From Burkholderiales bacterium (GTDB lineage Bacteria > Pseudomonadota > Gammaproteobacteria > Burkholderiales > Burkholderiaceae_B): a stretch of 64,000 nucleotides of DNA. The notes under the pieces were generated by a model, which was not told where the DNA came from, ran no database searches, and worked only from the letters and a program-made list of their open reading frames with translations. Below, one piece after another: positions 53,208-62,214 of this stretch. A program made the position numbers and the translations under genes. The first letter of the stretch is position 1. Every line of letters begins with the position of its first letter. The stretch is taken from contig JAJTEM010000001.1 in NCBI GenBank assembly GCA_021299735.1, positions 186,001 through 250,000 on the forward strand, given 5' to 3'.

Positions 53208-53208
53208 T
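53174..53208 (+). repeat. 35-bp direct repeat, copy 2 (at transposase scrap)
   Basis: Exact copy of 51588-51622, ending the scrap open frame with the lipase stop codon. DNA on the two outer sides of the copies differs, so the repeat is limited to 35 bp. Confidence 0.9.
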
Positions 53209-53214
53209 TTCAAA

Positions 53215-53606
53215 TTAAACAGGTTTAAATCCCGCTGTTTTAATGGCGTGGGTATCGAAGCTAACACAGTGCAAGCACCCAGCTTTGTTTGCTGTTCGCT
53301 CGATCAGGCAATCGGAAAAGTCAGCCTTTGATGTCTCGAAAATTTTGAGTGCTTTGATTGCGGTTTCTGTATTCTCAACAAGCAGTTCGCGCGTGCTCAA
53401 TAAGGTTTCAAGAATTGCCACCACTTCAGGCTTGCTTGCTTTGTAGCAGCTTTGCATAACCCAGACCAATTCAACCAGTGAAACTTGAGAAATAAACCCG
53501 GGGTTTTCGGTTGTAAGTGAGGTAATTAGTTTGGTGGCAAGGGGGATTGTTTGGCATGATCTTGAGCGATATAGCGAACAAGTACATTGGTATCAAGGCC
53601 GATCAT
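53215..53606 (-). pseudogene. vapC: VapC PIN-domain toxin, frameshifted
   Basis: The start ATG 53606 overlaps the vapB stop (ATGA). Translation begins as a PIN domain: MIGLDTNVLVRYIAQDHAKQ, with the first acidic residue in GLDTN. It then runs into a stop after a run of five C (near 53545-53555). In the next frame the PIN domain continues: TSLTTENPGFISQVSLVELV, WVMQSC, and KADFSDCLIERTANKAGC with the later acidic residues, and it ends FDTHAIKTAGFKPV. A sixth C would restore the frame, so a one-base deletion in the run is inferred. Unless it is a sequencing error, the toxin is inactive. Confidence 0.8.
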
Positions 53607-53845
53607 CGGGCTTTGGCCCCTTGCTTGGCAATCGCTGAGTTCATTTCTTCGATGCTCACAGGTGATAACGGTTTGCGCAACATGCCTTTAAGAGCTTGTA
53701 CGGAATTTGTTGCTGCAACAATTGCAAACTTTCCTTTTTCTGTCTCAACAAATTCAACCCTGCTGCCTGTTTCCAGCCCGAGAGCAGCGCGTACTCCTGC
53801 TGGAATTGTAATTTGTCCTTTGGATGTTACCGAGGCTGTGGCCAT
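53603..53845 (-). CDS. vapB: VapB-type antitoxin (SpoVT/AbrB fold)
   Basis: An 80-residue AbrB/MazE-fold DNA-binding antitoxin. The swapped-hairpin domain is ASVTSKGQITIPAGVRAALG with GSRVEFVETEKGKFAIVAAT; a helical C-terminal tail (GMLRKPLSPVSIEEMNSAIA) would wrap the toxin. AAGGA lies 8-9 nt before ATG 53845. Its stop overlaps the vapC start. It is intact while the toxin is frameshifted. Confidence 0.88.
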   Translation of the reverse strand: MATASVTSKGQITIPAGVRAALGLETGSRVEFVETEKGKFAIVAATNSVQALKGMLRKPLSPVSIEEMNSAIAKQGAKAR

Positions 53846-53940
53846 GATTTATATTCCTTGGTTTGCATTCCTTTCATTAATGTAAGGAATTTCAATTGCC
53901 AATTCATTTTACTGGAGAAGGGAGCATCCTGGGTGGGAAG

Positions 53941-54978
53941 CTAACCTTGTTTCTCAACCCCCCAATACAACACCCAACCCGCAGCAACACTCACTACCCA
54001 TGTAATAGCAAACGCTGCCAGCATTTCCGCAAAACTATCCAAACCCAAAGCAATCACTACCGAACTTGCAAACACGGCAACGCCGTAGTGAATCAGAAAA
54101 ACCGAGTATGAAATATCGCCAAGCCAGCGTATTGGGCGTTGAACAATCAAAGAAACAAAGTTCTCAATACGTGCGCTGTTCATCAACAGCAGTGCTGTGG
54201 CGCCGGTTAGCAGAAGGCGTTCACGCCATTCAATCCACAGTGCAATGCCAAGCAAGCCCGCAACCAGCAGGCTGCCCCAAAGTGTTTTGCCCTCGCGCTG
54301 CGCCCAATAGGCTGCAACGCCCAATCCATAGGCCCCGAAAAAGTACCAGGCCCATTCGTCGTGCTCGGCATTGCGGTTCCACACCAGAAGTGATGCAACT
54401 GTCATGGCAAAGGCCAGCAGTAACAGCGCGTGTTGGGGTTGACGCAATTCGGCTTGCAGCAATTTGAACCCCCCGGCGCGCTGGCTTACCCAGGCAATCA
54501 GAACCAGTGCTGCATAAAGTTGCAGGTCAATTGCCACATACCAAACACCAGCCGACAAGGCTTCTACTTCCACAATGTCGTGCAACAAAAACGCATGGGC
54601 CAGCAGTTGTGTAAGGTCTGGAAGGTTTGATATTTCATCGTGTATGGCAATTCGACCACCCAGCCAACCCAGCAAAACTGCCATGCCAATGGCAACCCAG
54701 AATGGTTTGGCCAATCGCAAAAAGCGTTTTTTAAGCAGCGGCCAAACCGCCACCTGTCGACCCTTCTCAAGTAAACCCAATAGCGATTGCGCTGCCAAAA
54801 AACCGCCAATCACCAGAAAAATTTGCACCACGTAGCGGCCTTCGTCGGCGATAAAGCCAAGCAAGCCAGGCCACTCGGCTTGCAGAACAGGTGACATGGG
54901 CGTGTACAGCAGCAGGTGGTGAACCACAATAATTTGCGAGGCCAGGGCTTTCAGCAGGTCGATGGTGGAGTTACGCAC
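53941..54978 (-). CDS. Acyltransferase-3 family membrane acyltransferase (OafA-like)
   Basis: A 345-residue polytopic membrane protein of the acyltransferase 3 family, which O-acetylates or O-acylates surface glycans. The N-terminus has RNSTIDLLKALASQIIVVHH (the family's R...H pair), and YVVQIFLVIGGFLAAQSLLG follows; about ten membrane helices are visible. The last part is ISYSVFLIHYGVAVFASSV. The open frame continues upstream to 55380, but this part is antisense to the HPP gene and unlike the family; GTG 54978 is taken as start. It is divergent from the HPP gene. Confidence 0.84.
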   Translation of the reverse strand: MRNSTIDLLKALASQIIVVHHLLLYTPMSPVLQAEWPGLLGFIADEGRYVVQIFLVIGGFLAAQSLLGLLEKGRQVAVWPLLKKRFLRLAKPFWVAIGMAVLLGWLGGRIAIHDEISNLPDLTQLLAHAFLLHDIVEVEALSAGVWYVAIDLQLYAALVLIAWVSQRAGGFKLLQAELRQPQHALLLLAFAMTVASLLVWNRNAEHDEWAWYFFGAYGLGVAAYWAQREGKTLWGSLLVAGLLGIALWIEWRERLLLTGATALLLMNSARIENFVSLIVQRPIRWLGDISYSVFLIHYGVAVFASSVVIALGLDSFAEMLAAFAITWVVSVAAGWVLYWGVEKQG

Positions 54979-55152
54979 AGGTTTTACGCTCGGGGCGCGT
55001 GGCAGAAATAGGCAAGTGCGAAGTATAAGGCGAGCGAATGGCGCCTGCGAAGCAAAAATGGAGGGCCCCGGTTTGCACCAACTTGGTGCCAGTGCTGGGC
55101 CTACAGGCGTATCATGGTGGGCCTGTATAACAAAAACCCATTGATTCCAAAC

Positions 55153-56136
55153 ATGAAACTCTCCATCCGGGCTTTGCGTGCCCTGTCGGTGTCGAGGTCT
55201 ATTCTTGGCTTCGAGTCCAATTCCACCAGTTCTCGTGAAAAAGCCATTTCTGGTTTGGGTGCCTTTCTTGGCATTTTGGCGGTGTGTTGGGTGTCCAGTT
55301 TTGTGGTGCAGGGCACGGGTGCAATTATGGTGGTGGCTTCCATGGGGGCCACGGCGGTGCTGTTGTTTGCTGTGCCGCACGGCACCTTATCGCAGCCTTG
55401 GGCGTTAATGGGCGGGCATTTTGTATCGGCACTTATTGGGGTTACTTGCGCCCGCTATATTCCGAATACCTACCTAGCTGCGGCTTTGGCTGTGGGCTTG
55501 GCGGTGGGGGTTATGTATTGGGCCAATTGCATTCATCCGCCGGGCGGGGCCACTGCGCTTACCGCGGTATTGGGTGGTGAATCCATTTCAAATTTGGGTT
55601 ACTGGTACATGATCAACCCGGTGCTGTTAAACACGCTGGCTATTTTGTTTGTGGCCCTTGTCTTCAATGCGCTTTTTTCCTGGCGGCGTTACCCCAACCA
55701 CTTTGCGCGCAAACAGAAAAAACCGGTGGAGGCTTTGTCTGAAACCGGGGCAAGCCTTACTCACGAAGATTTCGCAGCCGCAATTGCCCGCATGGATTCC
55801 TATGTGGATGTAAGTGCCGATGTGTTGGCTGAACTGTTCGAATACGCCACCCAGCATGCTGACGAGCAAAGCACGCATCCCCAAACCCTGACTGTGGGTG
55901 CCTTCTACAGCAATGGGCAAGTGGGCTACCGCTGGTGTGTGCGGGAGTTGTTGGACATGTCGCTAACCACTCCGTACAAAGGCGAAGCAGGGCAGCAAGT
56001 GATTTTCAAGAATGTGGCGGGCGCTGATTTGTATGAAACAGGCTTAAGCAACGTAGAAGCTTTCAAGCGTTGGGCCCGTTACGAGGTGGTGCTTCAAGAT
56101 GGCCGCTGGTTGCCTGTCAAAGTGGCCAAAAATTAA
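55153..56136 (+). CDS. HPP family membrane protein
   Basis: A 327-residue protein of the HPP family. Four membrane helices span residues 30-180, with the signature NCIHPPGGATALTAVLGGES. A soluble C-terminal domain of 140 residues follows (HEDFAAAIARMDSYVDVSAD, then a beta-rich region to the end). HPP proteins are linked to nitrite or other anion transport in some organisms, but this is not general. ATG 55153 is preferred; an earlier in-frame ATG at 55114 is possible. The function of the C-terminal domain is not known. Confidence 0.83.
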   Translation: MKLSIRALRALSVSRSILGFESNSTSSREKAISGLGAFLGILAVCWVSSFVVQGTGAIMVVASMGATAVLLFAVPHGTLSQPWALMGGHFVSALIGVTCARYIPNTYLAAALAVGLAVGVMYWANCIHPPGGATALTAVLGGESISNLGYWYMINPVLLNTLAILFVALVFNALFSWRRYPNHFARKQKKPVEALSETGASLTHEDFAAAIARMDSYVDVSADVLAELFEYATQHADEQSTHPQTLTVGAFYSNGQVGYRWCVRELLDMSLTTPYKGEAGQQVIFKNVAGADLYETGLSNVEAFKRWARYEVVLQDGRWLPVKVAKN

Positions 56137-56146
56137 ACGAAAACCT

Positions 56147-58072
56147 TTACTGCAGCGCGTTCAAGTGCTCGTGCAAAATGCGGCGAATTTCAACAATCGC
56201 TTCTGGTTGTTCCTGCACACTGTGCCAGGAACTTAAAACCAGTTCCGAGGCTGCACCTTCCAGTCTTGCGCTGGCATAGGGCACCACGCCATCGCTGCTG
56301 GCTTCCAGAATAACGTCGGGTGTGTCGTTGCCCATAATCGAGTGATAAATCACCTTTTCTGAAATGGGCAGCTTCGACGATTCCCGAACAAAGGGGTCTT
56401 GATCACTCAGGTTTTTGATGCTGTTGATGGATCCGACCAAAGGCTCGTCAGGCGCTTCATCCGGGTTTATCAACAACTGTCCAATTTCGGTTACCCGGTT
56501 CAGTACGGTTGCGGGCAAGCGAATAAGGCCCGACACAAAACGCGCGAAGCGGTTTTCTGCATAGGGTGTGCCGCGGTGGGGCGCAGCAACGAATATCGCG
56601 CGTGTGGGTTGCGGCATGGCCTCGAAAATTACATAGGGCTCAATTTTTTGGCGCAACCTTTCTTCGCGTTGTTCGGAAATGTTGTAACGCTGTAGCACTG
56701 ATTCCCACAGCTGGTCGCCCGAGTTCGACACCATCAAACGCGCCAACACACCGCCCATGCTATGGCCAATCAAAACCATGTTTTTGGATGCCCTACGGCT
56801 ACCTTGCGGGTCGAAGTGTTGCAGGGTTGCATTCACGGCTTCCCGAATTTCGTGGTTGTTGAAAGGCAGTGGCAAGTTGGTGGGGTAGTACACCTGCCAA
56901 ATTTGGTAATTCTGCCGAAGCGTTTCATCGCCCAATACTTCATTGGCCACATTCACCCAGGCCTCCGGGCTGCTGGCCAAGCCATGCAGCATCAAGATAA
57001 CCCGGCGGTTGGGGTCGAAGGGTTGCATCAAGTAAATGCGCGGGTTCTCCAGTGTGTCGCTGCGGCCAATCAGCGACAGCAAACTTTCTTGCGCGAAGCC
57101 CGATCGAGCCAGCCATAGCCCATAACCCGCCGTGAAATTCGCTGCCAAGGGCACGCGAACGCCGCGCACATCGACGCTTGAATTGCGGTGCGGGTCGAAC
57201 CCCTGAAGTTCTACACGGTTGCTGGCCAGCACTGCTTCAATATTGTCGCCGGGAAAGCGCAACATCACGGTGATGGATGGAAACGGCGTTTCGCTCCAGG
57301 GCTTGTTTTCATCTTCCTGCTTCACCACGCTGTCGGCAAACACAGCAACCAGTTCTGCACCCAAACCATCGCGGCGGTATTGGTTTCGCAAACCCTTAAA
57401 GGTTAGCGATGAAGCCGCCACCAGTTCATTGGGTAACTGGCCTTTGTGGCTCAGGCTGATACCCGCCGTGCTGCCACTGATTTGCCAGGGCGAGAAATCA
57501 AGCAGGTAGGTTTTTTCTTTGGATACCGATTGTTCAAGTTGATTGCGGTAGCGGTTGAACAAACCCACCACGGCTTGCTGTGTTGAAAAATTGTAGTAGT
57601 CACGAACCTGGGCTTGCCGGTCTTCCAGTGCGCGAAGGTCGGGTGTGCGCTTGGTGAAAAACAGGTAGGCGTATGCATGCTTGGCGCTTTCCAGGTAAGC
57701 CGACAGGCCAGCTGCCTTTAAGGCGTCGTTGGCAGGTTCCAGCTTGCGGGTTTTTTCAAGTTGCAAGGCTTCCTGTAACCACAATTCAGACAGGGTAGAC
57801 AAACGTTGTTCATCGCTTAAGCCGATGGACGCGATCAGTGATTGCCTGCATGCGGCAATATTGGTTTTACAGCGCTCCTGATCGGTGCCCACCACCTGCA
57901 GCGCCGTGCGTGCTGATGCACTCAGTTGGCCTGTGGTGAGTACATCGCCCCGGCGGGCCGACAAGTATTCTTCTGAACTGACTGAGCCCACGCTGACCAT
58001 GGCGCAGCCCGACAACGCGAATGTAATCAGCGTTGCGGCGGCAATTGAGCTAAGTTTGAGCAATCCATTCAT
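56147..58072 (-). CDS. Lipoprotein with C-terminal alpha/beta hydrolase (lipase-like) domain
   Basis: A 641-residue protein. The signal peptide ends in a lipobox (FALSGCAMVS). An N-terminal region of 300 residues has no recognised fold. The hydrolase core is RRVILMLHGLASSPEAWVNV, the elbow MVLIGHSMGGVLARLMVS, AIFVAAPHRGTPYAENRFAR and EASSDGVVPYASARLEG, with the His in LSSWHSVQEQPEAI. It resembles the lipase/PGAP1-like group and would act at the inner side of the outer membrane. ATG 58072 overlaps the dabA stop by 23 bp; it is the last gene of the dabBA transcript. Why it travels with a bicarbonate pump is unclear. Confidence 0.8.
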   Translation of the reverse strand: MNGLLKLSSIAAATLITFALSGCAMVSVGSVSSEEYLSARRGDVLTTGQLSASARTALQVVGTDQERCKTNIAACRQSLIASIGLSDEQRLSTLSELWLQEALQLEKTRKLEPANDALKAAGLSAYLESAKHAYAYLFFTKRTPDLRALEDRQAQVRDYYNFSTQQAVVGLFNRYRNQLEQSVSKEKTYLLDFSPWQISGSTAGISLSHKGQLPNELVAASSLTFKGLRNQYRRDGLGAELVAVFADSVVKQEDENKPWSETPFPSITVMLRFPGDNIEAVLASNRVELQGFDPHRNSSVDVRGVRVPLAANFTAGYGLWLARSGFAQESLLSLIGRSDTLENPRIYLMQPFDPNRRVILMLHGLASSPEAWVNVANEVLGDETLRQNYQIWQVYYPTNLPLPFNNHEIREAVNATLQHFDPQGSRRASKNMVLIGHSMGGVLARLMVSNSGDQLWESVLQRYNISEQREERLRQKIEPYVIFEAMPQPTRAIFVAAPHRGTPYAENRFARFVSGLIRLPATVLNRVTEIGQLLINPDEAPDEPLVGSINSIKNLSDQDPFVRESSKLPISEKVIYHSIMGNDTPDVILEASSDGVVPYASARLEGAASELVLSSWHSVQEQPEAIVEIRRILHEHLNALQ

Positions 58073-60566
58073 GTTCTTGTTCCAGTAGGCTGACGGATAG
58101 CCACTTTCCATGACTGTACCGTTCAAATCCGCCTTCGGCGAATCGCCACAAATGCAGCCAGTCATTATTGACCAGTTGTTGAACAATTGCATGTTTGTCG
58201 ATCACGCGTTGAATCATGGCGCTGGGTGCGTCAATAATCACGGTCAGGCGAAGCGGTTCGTGCATCCATCGCTTTCCATTGTGCAGCGATTGTTCCGATA
58301 AACCAATTCGCAGGTCTCCACCATTGCCTTCGAACACGCCCAGTGTTCCACCCACCACATTGTGAAGCAATTTGTTGCCACTGCCCAACCTGGCTGGGTC
58401 GCACCGCGAGGCATGGTATTGCCAGTTGATCCAGTGGGTGACCAGCATGGGGGCGGTCATGAGTTGTTCCAGCAATTGGCCTTCAGGGTCTTGCGTTACA
58501 TCATAATCGTGTAAAAAACTGCGGCCTTGCAGGTTTGCACCAGCGCTTCGGTATCGTGGTGCAATCAAGAACGCAGCATTGCCAGCCAGGCCCCATTCGG
58601 GCCGGGTTTGTGCGCCGTCATTGGCCCTGCGTTTCACCTGTTCAAGCAGTGCTTGAGGGGTGGCTTTGGCATTGAGCCCCAGGCTGGGTGCGCGTTCGCG
58701 CCGGGTTTGGTCGCTGGCTGTTATCAGTATCGCTTGCAGTTCATTCCACTGTTTGCGCGCATCTTCCGGCAACAGGTCGATGTCAAAACCTTCAATTTCA
58801 TCGGTGGTGGTGTTGTGCAAACCGGCTACGAACCAGGTGCTTGCAGGTATTGAAAAGCCGTTATTTTCAAGGTTGCTGCGCACTTGTGAATCATTCAGCA
58901 AGTGGGCCAGTGCGCGTGCGTTCACTTCACCAGTTTGCCCGCAGCAGGCGCCGCAATCCAGCGAAGCGGCATGTGCATTGTTGGTGGTTTGGCTACCATG
59001 GCCCACCAGCAAAACCAGTGGTGCTATGTGGGTTTTCAGGCCCATGGCATTTAGCACTTGGGCTGCCAGTTGTGTTTTGCTTTGCAGGTCGAGCCCCAGC
59101 AGCTGTGGCCTGCACAGCGCTTTGTAGCGTGCTGGAATGCCCAGCAGGTCATCATTCTCACGGTCCCCGCCAGTGGGTTTAATCCATTGGCTTAGCTTGC
59201 CGAGGTAACCCAAGCCGGCCGCTTCCACATACGAAAAAGCAGCGCCGGGCCAGCGCGCCGCTGCGCGCCATTGTTCAAGTAGTGAAAGCCTTTTCTGGCG
59301 CGCACTTTCAGCGTTTTCCTGTGCTTGTTGCTGCTGTGCGCCGTCTGTTTGCCCAGCCATCAACACGCGGTCGGAAACATGCATGGCCGGGGCCAACAGC
59401 CCTGGCAATTGCGGGCGGCTTGCCTTGCTGCCCATGGGGGTGTAATCAACCGGCAAACCAAAAAAACCCGCAACGCCCAGGGTTTGAATGGCCGGGTGCG
59501 CTGCCTCCAGCGCGCGGCGCAGTGGTTCGCTGCGAACATCAATACAGAATGCAGCTTGTACTTTTGCTTGTGGTTGAACCGGTGTTTTAGCTTGCATGGT
59601 ATGTTTCGCAAGTTCACTGGCCAGTTGGCGTTGATAGCCCAATTCAAGTGCCAGTTGCCACACCTCGTCCACGGCCATGGCTTGCTCGGTTTGTTCAATT
59701 GCATCGGCGCTGTTGCGCCATGTGCTTTGCAGGGCGGCGAATGCATGGCGTGTGGCCACGTCGTCTTTGCATTCCAGCAAAATGGCTCCCCATGCCAGGC
59801 GAATCGCCAGCAGTTGTCGCAGGTGTGGATCCGTTTTGCCTTGCAAGCGGGCTTGCCAGCCCAAATACGCACACCATGAGGCCCAGCCATTCACGGTCAG
59901 CAACACCGATTCAAGGTAATCAGCCCACACGTTCTCTGGCAGGCCCAAACGTTCGAAGGCCCATTGCTCGGCTTCCTGCGCCGATGAGGGCAGTGCTGCA
60001 ATGGCTTGGCCAATTGTGGGCAAGCCCATCAGCATCCCAATACCGTGATCGTGGCTCAGGGTGTCTCGCCAAAAGTGGTAAAGCCCGTGCTCGCGATTTG
60101 GCCGCCAGTCGGCTTGATGTTCATCAAAATAAGCAGCACAGGTTTGGCTGACCTGGTGGGTAATCGCTTGCCGCCAGGAAAGCCGTGTGTGCCTTTGTGG
60201 GTCGTTATCGAGTACGTCGATCAGCAGTGGCAGTTGTTGTGTTGTTGAGCGGGCATACAGGGCGTCTTCGCACTGCCGCGCAGTCAGCGCTTTGGTGTTC
60301 TTTTGATTTAACTGCTGTAGTGCGTTGTTCAGGTCGATGGGTTGAATGCGGCCATCGTCCCAAGCTTGCCGAATTTGTACACGCGGCGGAAAAACCTGAA
60401 TGCCTCCCAGTACGGCCATTCTGGCAGCCACGCGGCGCACAGGCATGTTCACGCGCGACCAGTGGGGGTTCACTGCGATGGATTTGTCCAGTGGCCATGC
60501 GGGTGCAATGGCCTGGCAGGCTTGTTCACATGCAATTTCGATGAGGTTTTTCATGGCGGTGCTCAC
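58050..60566 (-). CDS. dabA: DabA inorganic carbon transporter subunit (DUF2309)
   Basis: An 838-residue DabA protein. The beta-carbonic anhydrase-like zinc site is visible: FCIDVRSEPLRRALEAA (Cys and Asp), then VGHGSQTTNNAHAASLDCGA (His and Cys) about 170 residues later. Bacterial DabA, together with DabB, converts CO2 to bicarbonate vectorially, driven by the ion gradient, and accumulates bicarbonate in the cytoplasm. The length agrees with the family. Its ATG overlaps the dabB stop by 4 bp (60563-60566), and a lipoprotein gene follows. Confidence 0.92.
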   Translation of the reverse strand: MSTAMKNLIEIACEQACQAIAPAWPLDKSIAVNPHWSRVNMPVRRVAARMAVLGGIQVFPPRVQIRQAWDDGRIQPIDLNNALQQLNQKNTKALTARQCEDALYARSTTQQLPLLIDVLDNDPQRHTRLSWRQAITHQVSQTCAAYFDEHQADWRPNREHGLYHFWRDTLSHDHGIGMLMGLPTIGQAIAALPSSAQEAEQWAFERLGLPENVWADYLESVLLTVNGWASWCAYLGWQARLQGKTDPHLRQLLAIRLAWGAILLECKDDVATRHAFAALQSTWRNSADAIEQTEQAMAVDEVWQLALELGYQRQLASELAKHTMQAKTPVQPQAKVQAAFCIDVRSEPLRRALEAAHPAIQTLGVAGFFGLPVDYTPMGSKASRPQLPGLLAPAMHVSDRVLMAGQTDGAQQQQAQENAESARQKRLSLLEQWRAAARWPGAAFSYVEAAGLGYLGKLSQWIKPTGGDRENDDLLGIPARYKALCRPQLLGLDLQSKTQLAAQVLNAMGLKTHIAPLVLLVGHGSQTTNNAHAASLDCGACCGQTGEVNARALAHLLNDSQVRSNLENNGFSIPASTWFVAGLHNTTTDEIEGFDIDLLPEDARKQWNELQAILITASDQTRRERAPSLGLNAKATPQALLEQVKRRANDGAQTRPEWGLAGNAAFLIAPRYRSAGANLQGRSFLHDYDVTQDPEGQLLEQLMTAPMLVTHWINWQYHASRCDPARLGSGNKLLHNVVGGTLGVFEGNGGDLRIGLSEQSLHNGKRWMHEPLRLTVIIDAPSAMIQRVIDKHAIVQQLVNNDWLHLWRFAEGGFERYSHGKWLSVSLLEQEHEWIAQT

Positions 60567-62116
60567 AGCAGTTTTCCGTGGGGGTTATGGCTGTCGGTGC
60601 CTTGTCCTAAAACTGAGGTCCATTGGGTAGGCCAAATTCTCAAGGCGGTGCGTGTGTAAATTTCATCCACATAAAAGCCGGCATAGCTCCAGCGTTGCCA
60701 GCGTGTCAGTGTGTGCGGGCGTATTTGCATCAGCACCAGTGCGCAATACAGCAAGAACATTCCGAGCAGGGCAATGGTGCCCAGTATGGGGTTGTGGCTA
60801 TCTTGAATTTGCAGTGGAATGTTGTGGGCCAGAAGGGCGGCTGTGGTGAGTGCGCACACGATCAAGCAACCGGCAGCCACTTGTTGCAAGGGCCCGGTGA
60901 AATCGTTGTGTGCAGTTTTAAACCAAAGAATGGGGGCCCAGGCCAGGCCTAAAATCATGCTCCACCACCAGGGCCACGGGTTGTTGCCAAGTAGGCCAGC
61001 CACTGCAAAAACTGCACTGATGGTGAGCAACGGTGCAGTTAACAGGGCCAAGGTGTGCGGGCGCGCGCCAGCCCACAATGTTTCCTGGCGAGTTTGGCGA
61101 ACCACCGCAGAGGCTGCCAGAAATGCATGCGCTTTGTACAGGGAATGACCAATCAGGTGCAGCGCGGCCAGTGTGTAAAGGCCCAAGGCGCATTCCAGCA
61201 ACATGAACCCCATTTGTGCCACAGTAGACCAGGCCAACCGCACTTTGATGCTGATGCGTGTCAGCATGACCATGCCGGCCAACACGGCTGTGGCCAGGCC
61301 AAATACCAGCAACAGCGCGCGTGCCGGCATGGCATGCGCCAGCACGGGTGCAAACTGTATCAACACAAAACCACCCAGGTTAACCACGCCAGCATGCAGC
61401 AGTGCTGAAACCGGTGTGGGCGCTTCCATTACTTGAATCAACCAGCCATGCACCGGCAACAAGGCGGTGCGCAAAATAACGGCAAGCACCAAGGCCAGCA
61501 TGCTGAAATGCAGGGTTGCTGACATGCCGTGTTGCGCAATGTGGCCACTCAACGTAGAAATATTGCCGCTGCCTGTTTCAAGCCAGGCCAGTGATGCAGC
61601 AACAATTAACAAGCCATCCGCCAACACATCGGCCAGCTTTTTCTTGTGGGCGGCAAGCCGTGCGAACGCCCGTTCCGGATAAAAACACAGCAGGTGCTGC
61701 AAGGCTGCACCCACCACAGACCAGCTTGCGATTAACGCTAGCCAATGGTCTGAAATCAGGAGCAGGTGAACTGCACTCATCACCGCGGCCAACGCGGCCA
61801 GGTAACGGGATTGGCCTGCTTCGCCGTGCAGGTAGCGCGATGAAAAACTGCCAATGATGGTGCCCAGCAATTGCACCAACAGGGTCATCACCACACCGAT
61901 CAAGGTCAGTTTCAGCCCCGCAGGCATGTTCAGTGCGTGGTGGTATCCGAATGCAGTAAGAGGTACGGAAACCAGCAACAGAATCATCAGCATGCGGAAA
62001 CCCCGCCAAAGCGCGCGTTCGGGCAACAGTTGCAAATGGGCCAATAGCGCAAAAGCAGCCAGTGAAACTGTGGGTGCAAGGGCACTGGCTGAAAGCAACA
62101 TTGAGAGTGAGTCCAT
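60563..62116 (-). CDS. dabB: DabB, NuoL-like ion-translocating subunit of inorganic carbon pump
   Basis: A 517-residue polytopic membrane protein of the NuoL/MrpA proton-translocating family, DabB subgroup. Features: GSFSSRYLHGEAGQSRYLAA (NuoL-type), LPVHGWLIQVMEAPTPVSAL with conserved Pro-His, and LHAGVVNLGGFVLIQF, the antiporter helix with the HAGVVNLGG motif. About 14 helices are visible. It provides the cation path that powers DabA. It is the first gene of the operon, divergent from a LysR regulator across 98 bp. Confidence 0.92.
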   Translation of the reverse strand: MDSLSMLLSASALAPTVSLAAFALLAHLQLLPERALWRGFRMLMILLLVSVPLTAFGYHHALNMPAGLKLTLIGVVMTLLVQLLGTIIGSFSSRYLHGEAGQSRYLAALAAVMSAVHLLLISDHWLALIASWSVVGAALQHLLCFYPERAFARLAAHKKKLADVLADGLLIVAASLAWLETGSGNISTLSGHIAQHGMSATLHFSMLALVLAVILRTALLPVHGWLIQVMEAPTPVSALLHAGVVNLGGFVLIQFAPVLAHAMPARALLLVFGLATAVLAGMVMLTRISIKVRLAWSTVAQMGFMLLECALGLYTLAALHLIGHSLYKAHAFLAASAVVRQTRQETLWAGARPHTLALLTAPLLTISAVFAVAGLLGNNPWPWWWSMILGLAWAPILWFKTAHNDFTGPLQQVAAGCLIVCALTTAALLAHNIPLQIQDSHNPILGTIALLGMFLLYCALVLMQIRPHTLTRWQRWSYAGFYVDEIYTRTALRIWPTQWTSVLGQGTDSHNPHGKLL

Positions 62117-62195
62117 AAAGCCGTGTTTTCAATTGATGTGGGGCAGATGATGCGCAAATCTTGGAGTTCTGTAAAATACAATGATTGAAACTAAA

Positions 62196-62209
62196 TGTTT
62201 TATAAAACA
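62196..62209. promoter_or_regulatory. Palindrome in the dab/LysR divergent promoter
   Basis: TGTTTTATAAAACA is a perfect 14-bp palindrome, 5 bp before the LysR start codon and 79 bp before dabB. It has the T-N11-A form expected of LysR sites. It overlaps the probable ribosome-binding zone, so binding could also repress the regulator. Confidence 0.5.
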
Positions 62210-62214
62210 GAACA

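Noticed and set aside
54979-55380. Upstream extension of the acyltransferase open frame to 479 residues
   Set aside because: It is antisense to the HPP gene and has a low-complexity, His-rich composition; GTG 54978 matches the family start.
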